This document shows positions 11,690 to 20,062 of a DNA stretch of 64,000 nucleotides, piece after piece; positions within the stretch are counted from its first letter, which is position 1, and the number at the start of each line of letters is the position of its first letter. Below the pieces are notes generated by a model. It searched no databases. It was not told the DNA's origin and was given only the letters and a program-made list of their open reading frames with translations. The position numbers and the translations under genes are program-made. Origin of the DNA: Sorex araneus. Lineage: Eukaryota; Chordata; Mammalia; Eulipotyphla; Soricidae. The stretch is from NCBI RefSeq assembly GCF_027595985.1, contig NC_073308.1, forward strand, positions 13,980,511-14,044,510, written 5' to 3'.

Positions 11690-12640
11690 TTACAGTAGCC
11701 CCTTTAGACCTTCTTTCAAGTTTGGTTTTGAGTCTATGAAGTTCCTGAGCTGTTGTTTATACGAGAAATAGTGTATGGTTCCTTTGAGTTTGAGTGAGAG
11801 TTTAGCCGGATAAAGTATTCTTGGTGAGGCATTCATTTCGTTGAGTTTTTTCACTATGTCCCACCATTGTCTTCGGGCTCGGAGGGTTTCTTCTGACAGG
11901 TCTGCTGTAAATCTGAGGGGTGCTCCTTTGTATGTGATTTCCTTCTTTGACCTTGCTGCTTGCAGAATTGTGTCTCTATCCATAGCATCCATCATTCTGA
12001 CTATGATATGCCTTGGAGTCTTTTTATTTGGGTCTCTTTTTGCTGGTACTCTTTGGACTCCTTGTATCTGGATGCCTGCCTTCTCCAGCTCTGGGAATTT
12101 CTTAGCAATGATGTCTTTGACTGTGTTTTTTTCATTGGGGTTACTTCCCTGTGGTTCTGGTACTCCAATGATTCTTATGTTGTTCCTCTTGAAGTCATCC
12201 CCCAGGGCTCTGATTCGCTCTATAGCCATTTTGAGGTCTTTGGCCATGATTTGTTGTTGTCTATAAGATTTCTGCAGCTCATCTTCCAGGTCGCTGATTC
12301 TGTCTTCGGCTGTAGTCATTCTACTGTTAAGGGCATCTAGTGGGATTTTTAATTCATCTACCGATTCCTTTATTTGTGTGACTTCCGTTCGTAGGTTTGA
12401 GATTTCTGCTCTCATTTCTTCCTGCATTTTCTTGGTAGACCGTTGCAGTGCTTCATTCATCTCCTCCCTTAACTTATTGGATGTCAGTTCCATGGTTGCT
12501 TGGAGTAGGTTGACTCTCCTCCAGATTTCCTCTCTGAATTGTTTATCTGAGAGGTCGTAGATGTGAGTAGCCCTTGTTGATGTTTCTGGAATCTTTTCTT
12601 CTCCCTCTCTTCGTGGATGGGATTTTCGCTGCTTCTTCAT
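11690..12640 (-). CDS. L1 ORF1 protein (RNA-binding retrotransposon chaperone)
   Basis: An intact frame of 316 codons. L1 ORF1p is a trimeric RNA-binding protein that coats L1 RNA. The order seen here fits the family: a basic N-terminus (KKQRKSHPRR), a long heptad-rich coiled coil at about residues 30-135 (MTTAEDRISDLEDELQ near its end), an RRM-like central domain (RRNNIRIIGVPE-type segment at about 145-235, read here as KRNNIRIIGVPE), and a basic C-terminal domain (SPRILYPAKLSLKL at about 270-285). Length is usual for mammalian ORF1p. The start ATG at 12640 directly precedes the KKQRK segment. ORF2 begins 42 nt downstream, as in other mammalian L1s. Expression is not shown by the sequence. 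Confidence 0.88.
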   Translation of the reverse strand: MKKQRKSHPRREGEEKIPETSTRATHIYDLSDKQFREEIWRRVNLLQATMELTSNKLREEMNEALQRSTKKMQEEMRAEISNLRTEVTQIKESVDELKIPLDALNSRMTTAEDRISDLEDELQKSYRQQQIMAKDLKMAIERIRALGDDFKRNNIRIIGVPEPQGSNPNEKNTVKDIIAKKFPELEKAGIQIQGVQRVPAKRDPNKKTPRHIIVRMMDAMDRDTILQAARSKKEITYKGAPLRFTADLSEETLRARRQWWDIVKKLNEMNASPRILYPAKLSLKLKGTIHYFSYKQQLRNFIDSKPNLKEGLKGLL

Positions 12641-13070
12641 ATTGTTACGGAAGTATAGAGTTGGAACTTTGTAGTTATCTATTCCTGTTCCCTCTTGCTG
12701 TGGAAAGGAGGGGCTCTGATTGTGCTAAAGTTCCCTTATTCACTGACAGCTTTTATAGTGTCAAACTAAGCTAATGGATATTTTGCATGAGTGGTTGAGA
12801 TGGCTAAAGTGATTTTCAAAGAAATAGACAATAACTATTGGCTGAGGTAACAAAAAATAACTGCGGCCACATTAGCGGCCGCCGCTCTGCCACGCCCACT
12901 TTGATACCACGCCCACTAAGATACAGGCCACGCCCCCAGTGCCTTCCTTGTAGAGAGCCAGGCGGGAAGACCTCAGGCGGCGGGAAGCGGGGGACGGGAG
13001 GGCGTGGCTGAGGGTCAGTGACGGTACCTGGGTGGGCGGGCCGCAGTTAGAGAGCCAGATCGGGAGACGG
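12641..13070 (-). promoter_or_regulatory. L1 5' UTR/promoter with three GGGCGTGG boxes
   Basis: GC- and CpG-rich sequence upstream of ORF1. On the plus strand three CACGCCC boxes lie at 12891, 12908 and 12929 (GGGCGTG on the element strand), typical SP/KLF-type sites. A GCGGCCGC cluster is adjacent at about 12876-12885. Farther upstream are more GGGCGTGG and GGGCGGG words. This is where an L1 internal promoter is expected. The box triplet resembles the core of the satellite at 42 kb. Confidence 0.65.
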
Positions 13071-13071
13071 G

Positions 13072-13240
13072 GGATTTTTTTTGTTTATTTTTATTTTGGA
13101 GCCATACCCGGCAATGCTCAGGGGTTACTCCTGCTCTGCGCTCGGGAATCACTCCTGGGGTGCTGGGAACGGAAGCAAGATTGGTGGTATGCAAGGAAAA
13201 TGCCCTACCCGCTATACTACCACTTTGGGCCACTTTTTGA
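13072..13240 (-). mobile_element. SOR-type SINE
   Basis: Inverse orientation: T-run at 13074, GCCATACCCGGCAATGCTCAGGGGTTACTCC, then CCCTACCCGCTATACTACC at the head end. It sits at the 5' edge of the L1. Confidence 0.82.
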
Positions 13241-13365
13241 TTTTTGAACATGATAACAGATTATGAACAAGGTTGAAAAGAACATTTCAGAAAATTTCCC
13301 CTCTTGCTCTGAATCTCTGTAGCACTTAACTGTAAATTTGGCTAGTGATTTGTGTTGCACTCTCA

Positions 13366-13538
13366 CTTTTTTTTTTCTTTTTGGGTCACACCTGGCGATG
13401 CACAGGGGTTACTCCTGGCTCTGCACTCAGGAACTACCCATGGCCGTGCTCAGGGGACCATATAGGATGCTGGGATTTGAACCCGGGTCGGCCGCGTGCA
13501 AGGCGAATGCCCTATCCGCTGTGCTATCTCCAGCCCCT
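13366..13538 (-). mobile_element. SOR-type SINE, young
   Basis: Near-consensus inverse copy: TTTTTGGGTCACACCTGGCG, GGGGACCATATAGGATGCTG, GAACCCGGGTCGGCCGCGTG, CTATCTCCAGCCCC. Confidence 0.92.
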
Positions 13539-13550
13539 GCACTCTCACTT

Positions 13551-13570
13551 TTAAAATATATATATATATT
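13551..13570. repeat. (TA)n microsatellite
   Basis: Short AAAATATATATATATATT run. Confidence 0.7.
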
Positions 13571-13855
13571 GCCAATGGAAAAGGTCATTGTGATCTAAAA
13601 AATAGTAGAAGTTCAGTCTACTACTGGGGTGGAAAAAACAGGTGGCTTTAGGAGTCAGGTGAGAAAGCAGAATGGGGTCTAAGAAGAGCTGGCATCTGGT
13701 CCTAGCCAGTCAGGCCACTTTGGGCAAGTTATTAGCTTCTCATTTATCTTTATCTGAAAAGGGAAATGTTTAAACTTGGCATGCAGCTAGCATGCCTGCG
13801 TTTGTGGATTCCTTTTTCAATCTTTGATGGAGCAAAAATAAAATTAAATTACAGA

Positions 13856-14050
13856 GAAGGCTTGGGAGATAGCTTAAATAGCAAAGCTTATTGGTGCCTG
13901 GAATCTGGTTCAGGAATAGAGCACTGGCTTTGCTTGTTAGGCCTTGGATTCTGCTCCCGGTACTGCAGAGTTCCCTTAATCACTGCTGGGGGATTCCTGA
14001 GCACTTAGCCAAGAGTAACCACTGAGCACCTCTGGGTATCACACACACAC
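13856..14050 (+). mobile_element. SOR-type SINE, old and rearranged
   Basis: Recognisable pieces (GGCTTGGGAGATAGC, GGATTCCTGAGCACTTAGCCAAGAGTAACC, CTCTGGGTATCACAC) are separated by unrelated bases. A (CA)n tail lies at 14039-14062. Confidence 0.6.
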
Positions 14051-14137
14051 ATACACACACACCAGTAGAGCATGGATCCTGCATTCAAGCCCTGTGAATG
14101 AGCCCAACGACATGGGCCCCCGCCTGAACACAACAGC

Positions 14138-14262
14138 AAGGAGGGGGTCAGACTCAGTGACAGTACTCAGGGCTTCCTCCTGGCTCTGTGCTTAGGAATC
14201 ACTCCTGGTGGTATCGTGCAAGGCAAGTGCCTAACCACCTGCTCTATCTCTCATGCCCTTGC
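14138..14262 (-). mobile_element. SOR-type SINE, old fragment
   Basis: CTCCTGGCTCTGTGCTTAGGAATCACTCCTGG and GCAAGGCAAGTGCCTAACC in inverse orientation. Confidence 0.6.
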
Positions 14263-14855
14263 TAACTCTATCAGCTAGGTCTGATTAGCCCCATGTAACA
14301 GACACAGAAATCCAAGACGAAAGCATCCTTTCAGGTCACATTAGAGGGAAATCTGTACGGCCATTTCTACTGCAATTCTAGGATACCTTAGGAAATCTGC
14401 CCTTCGAGCAACAAGATTGTTTTTTTAGACATTTTTAATGCTCAGGAGTTGCAAAATGTGGGCAGGGTCTTCACAGGCATTGGTTTCAAGGTTGTCACTT
14501 AAATTCCACAGAGGAGGAGTGACAGTTAAGACTTATTTTCTTATTTAAAAAATATTTCTTATTTTCTTTTCTTTCAATTTTTCAAGTAATGATAACTGGA
14601 TTCAAAGAGGGATCGAAATAGATATGGGAAAGTGGATCAGAAAGTGGAGTCTGGTCTGGGGTTCAATAATTCCTAAAGTTATTAGTTGTATTAGTTGTGT
14701 GTGTAAATGTTGATTTTTCTATCCAATAGCAAAGCTCCAAGATCTGAAGGTTGCTGGAGGACATAACTCTTCATTGTAAAGGCCAAAAGTAAACAGTGAA
14801 GAAACTTATCCAGAAACAATGAATTATTGAAAAGTCAAAGAAGAGTCACAGAGGG
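14263..14855. other. Unassigned sequence
   Basis: No gene or named repeat recognised. Confidence 0.4.
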
Positions 14856-15033
14856 GGCTGGAGCAATAGCACAGCGGGTAGGGCATTTGCCTTGCACGTG
14901 GATGACCCAAGTTTGATTTCCAGCATCTCATATAGTCCCTTGAGCACCTTCAGGGGTGATTCCTGAGTGCAGAGCCAGGAGTAACCCCTGTGCAATGCCA
15001 GGTGTGACCCAAAAAGCAAAAAAAAAGAAAAAA
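14856..15033 (+). mobile_element. SOR-type SINE
   Basis: Complete copy: GGGGCTGGAGCAATAGCACA, TTGCCTTGCACGTGG, CAGGTGTGACCCAAAAAGC, A-rich tail. Confidence 0.9.
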
Positions 15034-15282
15034 TGAAGAGTCACAGATAATTAAAAAGCAACTCAAGTTAGCTTTTTATGTGAATTGAAATAATAATTTT
15101 AAATTAAGCAAAGTAAAGACATTTTTTACATTTTAAGATTATTGAAAGCAGGCCCAGTAACAGGTAAGGCCTACAGATGTAAATTTTTCCCCTACACTTT
15201 ATAAAAATACCAATCCCACCACCATTACATGTAAACTCCAAAATGTATTAACACGGAATTGCACTCAAAGTTTTATTAATAC

Positions 15283-15412
15283 AGGTGAGACCCAATCAAG
15301 TTCAATCTCTGGCACCCCATATGGTCCCCTATTCCCCACCAGTAATGATCCCTGAGCGCAGAATCAGGGGTAATCCCTAAGCACTACTGGGTGTGGCTCG
15401 TGAACAAAACAA
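15283..15412 (+). mobile_element. SOR-type SINE, 5'-truncated
   Basis: Starts inside the B-box region (AAGTTCAATCTCTGGCACC), then CCATATGGTCCCC, and ends GGGTGTGGCTC with AAAACAAAA. Confidence 0.7.
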
Positions 15413-15610
15413 AAATATTGAAAACTAAATACATTTTTGTACACAATAAATTTTTAGTAAAATATGCTCATATCTCGGAGGGAACAATAACCAACATTTT
15501 GACATATTTGATTTTTAAATATTTGTACTTATTAAAAAATTTAAATATATTAAATATATATGTATTAAAGCTATTTTAAACATGAAAGTGAAGAAAATAG
15601 TATGATCAGC

Positions 15611-15780
15611 ATTTTTGGGGCGGGAGGTCATACCCGGCAATGCTTAGGGGTTACTCCTGGCTCTGCACTCAGGAATTACTCCTGGCGGTGCTTGGGGGAC
15701 TATATGGGATGCTGGGAATTGAACCCGGGTCAGCCACGTGCAAGGCAAATGCCCTACCCGCTGTGCTATCACTCCAGCCC
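15611..15780 (-). mobile_element. SOR-type SINE
   Basis: Inverse copy from GGGGCGGGAGGTCATACCCG to CTATCACTCCAGCCC. Confidence 0.9.
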
Positions 15781-15793
15781 CTCAACTGTCCAT

Positions 15794-15797
<4 letters not shown>

Positions 15798-15824
<27 letters not shown>

Positions 15825-15980
15825 GGGTCACACCCGGCGATGCACAGGGGTTACTCCTGGCTCTGCACTCAAGAATTACTCCTGGCACTGCTTAAGGGAC
15901 CATATGGGATGCTGGGAATCGAACCAGGGTTGGCTGCATACAAGGCAAATGCCCTACCCACTGCGCTATCACTCCAGCCC
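15798..15980 (-). mobile_element. SOR-type SINE with perfect target-site duplication
   Basis: Inverse copy with a long T-run at its left end. The 17-bp repeat CTCAACTGTCCATTCTT at 15781-15797 and 15981-15997 flanks it exactly, so it landed right beside the previous SINE. The intact duplication marks a recent insertion. Confidence 0.93.
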
Positions 15981-16171
15981 CTCAACTGTCCATTCTTGCT
16001 CATAGTTTTCTTTTTATTTTTTAACACTTGGTTTTCATAGATGACACAATATTTGTCTGATGATATTATAATATCTTTCAAGTCTTTTCATGCTCCAGGC
16101 ATTGTTTCTGTTGATTCTGTCTGCCTGTCCTATCTCCCTCCCAAATCTTATATGTTGAAGTTATTTATTAT

Positions 16172-16350
16172 TTGTTTGGTTATTTTTGGTTTTTGAGGCC
16201 ACACCTGGCAGTGGTCAGGGCTTACTCCTGGCTCTGTGCTTAGAGATCACTCCTGGCAATGTTTAAGGGGTCATATATGGGCATGTGAATTGAGAAAGGT
16301 CAGCTAAGGGCAAGGCAAGCACCTTAACCTTTGTACTTTGTCAGGCCCTA
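16172..16350 (-). mobile_element. SOR-type SINE, diverged
   Basis: GAGGCCACACCTGGCAGTGG, CTTACTCCTGGCTCTGTGC, GGGGTCATATATGGGCATG, CAAGGCAAGCACC. Inverse orientation with several substitutions. Confidence 0.75.
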
Positions 16351-16417
16351 TGTTGAAATTTTCACCTTTATGTCTCCTCTGGTATCTGACTATTTATATA
16401 CATACATATATATCTAG

Positions 16418-17659
16418 TGCTACGCCCACAGCTGTGACACCTGTGTAGCTGTAGCAAAATGCTGCTGCGCTGGAGGTCTGCAGATGAGAGGTTGAGGTGG
16501 GAGCTCCCCAGAGCGGGGCCTCAGGCAGTTCCCCTACAATCTGTGCTCATCACGTGACCTGATGACACCAGAAACTGCTGGAGCACAAGACAACCTTGGT
16601 TTTGCCTTAGCTTAACTATCTGTGCCTTTCTTCTGTGCATTTCTTATCTGTGCATTCGTATTGGAACAGTATGAGCGTTTCCTGGTCAGGATGTTGCCAA
16701 CACCACAGGCCGGCCAGAATTAGATGAATTAATATCTGAAGCCCCCCTTTCCTTTTGTTTAAGCACCTGTCTCAGAAGCATAGTAGAATGCTGGAGGCGC
16801 CTCATTGGGTTTTTTCTAAACAAGGTTGAGGATAAAAACAGCTGTTCTTGGAAACCAAAGCAATAGACTAAATGAAAGTAAAAACAAAGGTGTTGCAAAA
16901 AATCACAGCATAGTGAGACAAAAACATTTCCAGAAAGAAGAGTTGGCTAAGATTCCCTGCAGGGACACAATATTTTGCGGGAGAGCGATGGCGGACTTTG
17001 CCGCCACGTTGCTCCCCCCTGCAGTAAAAGATTACCTAGATCCACCCCCCCTTTTTTACAGGAACTAACGACAACATTGGGAATAGATGGGTAAACTATG
17101 AAGGGAAACAACGGTTGTTTTCAGAGCTCCCATTTATGGCTAGATTAGCTAGATGAAGAAAACCCTGATGTTTATTATTTAAACCTTTTGCAATATATTA
17201 TAACAAATTCCTGACGGGAGAAAGGGCCTTAAACACTTAATGCTAAACTAACATGGATGTGATCATTGGCGCGAAACAGACATTTCAAAGAACCTTAGCT
17301 TTACCCTAGCCTTACGGAAAACAAGAGGTCACAGAAGCGATATGCGGAATTAACTCATACTGTATTGTACTTCGTTAATAATTTTTCTGCTGAATTATAA
17401 TCATCAAAGTAGTGTTCTAATGATGTATTGTAATCATCAAAGCAGTGGTCTAATGGTGTAACCTGATGTTGTAACCCCCTGCTTATTGCTATTTCCTTGG
17501 AGAAACAATATATAAGCACAGCTTTGCAGAATAAAGTTGCAGCAGTTCACCAGCTTGTAGTGTGGCTGTCTGTCATTTCCCCGCCGATTCCTGACTTTTC
17601 CTGATTCCTTCGACCCTGGTCCCCAGTGGTCGGTGGTCTCCACTGGGTGGTCTGCGGCA
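16418..17659 (+). mobile_element. Solo LTR (1.24 kb) with 6-bp target-site duplication
   Basis: Starts TGCTACGCCC and ends TCTGCGGCA. ATCTAG lies immediately outside both ends (16412-16417 and 17660-17665). A TATA box (CAATATATAAGCACAG) lies near 17508 and AATAAA near 17531, followed by a U5-like stretch. TG...CA ends plus a 6-bp duplication fit a class II (ERVK-like) or related LTR. No coding region is attached, so it is a recombined solo LTR. Confidence 0.8.
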
Positions 17660-17665
17660 ATCTAG

Positions 17666-18370
17666 TTTTAGATGTATGTTTCTGTATTCATAGACTTGTG
17701 CTTTTGGCCAATACTCTGCGTTTGTGCAGTGCTTCTGGGACCATACCATGATGCAGATCAAAACAGAAGAAATGAGACAGAGACAAAGACTTTTGATAGC
17801 ATTCCTCTGGAGAGCCTACGGCTTTCCACTCTAGAGCTGATAAGCTAACTCAGGGATTTGGTCCAGAGCTAAGGAATGGAAGAAGGACCTGGAGCATCAA
17901 GGCAAGAACACGTGCCTCGCATGCGGAACACCCAGATGCTGTACTCATGTTCCACCTGCTCTCTAGAGTTTCAACAACAAAGAGTATTTCTGGGGGTAAC
18001 ATGTTAACTGTGGTGCTTGCACCCTCCAGATGTGGTGTTCTGGTGATTGCATATTCTGTTACGGCATCAGAGACTCAGAGAGCAGAGTCCCAGATGCAGC
18101 AGTGAGTGGGTGTGAGAAGGGAACAAGCCATTATTTCCTCTTGCAAGGCAGGTGCTTTATCTCCAGAGTCATTGAGAGCCATCCCAAAGGTTGTTGTAAC
18201 CGTCTCAGAGGAATAAGCGAGCTTTGTGCAGAAACTTAAAGACTTACTCTGATGGAAATGTATTTATGCTCATAACTCATCAATGAGTGATATTGGGTGG
18301 CATAGTTAACTTCAGAGGGATCAAGGCAATACAATCCACCAAGTTCCAGGGAAGAGGAGCAATGAACTAT
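17666..18370. other. Unassigned sequence
   Basis: No supportable gene. A possible highly decayed SINE piece lies near 17885-17950 (GGACCTGGAGCATCAAGGC, GTGCCTCGCATGCGG). Confidence 0.35.
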
Positions 18371-18384
18371 TCACAAACAATCTT

Positions 18385-18569
18385 TTTTTTTTTTAATTCT
18401 TTTATTGATTCACCATGTGGAAAGTTACAAAGCTTTCAGGTCAAAGTCTCAGTTATACAATGCTCAAACACCCATCCCTTCACCAGTGCACATATTCCAC
18501 CACCAAGAATCATGATATACCTCCCCCCTTCCCCCCCACCTCCCCAGCCCCCCACCCCGCATGTGTAAC
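18385..18569 (-). mobile_element. Very short 5'-truncated L1 3' UTR
   Basis: T-run followed by L1 3'-UTR text shared with 501 and 1786 (ATTGATTCACCATGTGGAAA, ACAATGCTCAAACACCC). The 14-bp duplication TCACAAACAATCTT is at 18371-18384 and 18570-18583. The insert is only 185 bp. Confidence 0.85.
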
Positions 18570-18583
18570 TCACAAACAATCTT

Positions 18584-19530
18584 AAAGCTCCGGAATGAGG
18601 CTGTGACCTGCCCCACCCCTGTCACTGTGTTCTGTGGTCAGAGTCCAGTCACAGCCACTGAGTGCCAACACTTGGCCCACCAGCCCTGCTGGCGTCCCTG
18701 ATGGCAGTTTGGAAGCTGAGCCTTTCAGAGACTGATGGGGACATGGGTCTCATTTCATTACAGTCCATCACTGAGGGTGGATGCTCAGAATAGTTGACTC
18801 TAAACCTTCAGAGTACCCAGCCCTTCTGGGGCAGATGAAAATGAGACAAGAGCAGAAGTGTTCCAGTGTGTTGTAAAACCCAGAGTCTGTGCAGTAGCAC
18901 CTGCCTGCAGAACCTGTTCCTAAGGTTGTGTCTCTGATTCACATGTCACTTGCACAAGGCTATGGATAACTTTTACACACATAATCCCTGTATTCTATCT
19001 CAATAGCCTTTGTGAAGATGGGAGATGGGGGGATACTCAAGAGTACAATATTGTTTTAGGGCCCAGACTGATGAGAACTGAGAAATGCAGCCAACTCCTC
19101 AATTAGGATCCAAGTTGGGGTTCCAGGGAGTGGGGTAAAGCTCTCAGCTCACTGGCTCAGTGAGGGGAGGTCATGGTCCAGACCTTGTGCAGGTCAGAGA
19201 AAGGAAGTCATCAGCTCACAGAACCCTGGAGAAGTGACCTCACTTCCCTAGGAACCATCCCCAACTGCCTTAGATCCCTGGTTCCCTAGTGGGCCTCATT
19301 CTCAAGACAGTAACTGTCCAGTTTCCTTGAACTGAAAAGCTCTTGTTTTCTGGTGTTCAAAGGCTCTGGGCTGAGGTGAGCCCAGAGTGAGGGACATCGC
19401 TGCCCCTGCAGAGGATGGAGGAGGCCTCCTCCCCACCCGCAACACCTGTCACTGGTTAGGAGGGACCCAAAGGTAATCCAGCAGCCAGGGCACCACTTCA
19501 CAGCTGTGATGCCTTCTCAGTGGACTGTTA
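18584..19530. other. Unassigned sequence
   Basis: GC-balanced unique sequence between an L1 fragment and a TG-rich tract. No exon could be supported. Confidence 0.4.
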
Positions 19531-19539
19531 TCCCTGCTC

Positions 19540-19712
19540 CTATGTGTGTGAGTTGATATGTGTGTAACTTGCATATGTGTATGAGTGTGTATGGTGATGT
19601 GCTGAATGTGAGTATATGTATATATGTGTATGGGTATGTGTGTTTGTAAGGATGAGTTGAACGTGAGTGTATATGTGTGTGTGTTATTATGTGAGTGTGT
19701 GTTTGTGTCACA
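19540..19712. repeat. Degenerate TG-rich microsatellite
   Basis: Repeated TGTGTG, TATGTG and GAGTGTG words over about 170 bp. Confidence 0.75.
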
Positions 19713-19814
19713 GGGTTGGAGCAGGGTGAAGTCATATTCTTACATGAGGGAGCAGCTGTTGTGTGAGGAAAGCTGGTATGCTTGTATCATGGCTTCCTGA
19801 TGACAAAATTCAGA

Positions 19815-19990
19815 TATTTTTTAAAACATTTTTTTATTTTTAAATTTTTTTTTAATTGACTCACTGTGAGATAGACCCTTACAAAGCTGTTCATGATCAG
19901 GTTTCAGTCATAGTGTTCCAACACCTGTCCCTCCACCAGTGTCCGTTTCCCAGGACCAGTGTCCCCAGTTTCACTCCCCCACCCCCATTC
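19815..19990 (-). mobile_element. Old L1 3'-UTR fragment
   Basis: T-rich start, then ACTCACTGTGAGATAGACCC, CACCTGTCCCTCCACCAGTG and CCCAGTTTCACTCCCCC. This is a diverged form of the L1 3' end seen elsewhere in the window. Confidence 0.6.
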
Positions 19991-20062
19991 CCCAAACACA
20001 GATTCTTAAAGGGGCCCCCTATGTCCTCATCCCTCCCGGGGGTGATGGCCACTGTGTTGCAG

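Larger units (their letters stand above)
8660..13070 (-). mobile_element. Near-complete L1 retrotransposon with internal deletion
   Basis: On the minus strand, a GC-rich 5' UTR (13070 to 12641) is followed by an intact ORF1 (12640-11690), a 42-nt spacer, ORF2 starting at 11647, and a short 3' UTR (about 8990 to 8660). Near 8985 the ORF2 text jumps directly into 3'-terminal L1 text. Compared with the L1 at 1786-3140, the last roughly 190 codons of ORF2, including the Cys/His motif, are missing. ORF2 also carries frame breaks. The intact ORF1 suggests a fairly recent insertion. Target-site duplications were not resolved. Confidence 0.88.
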
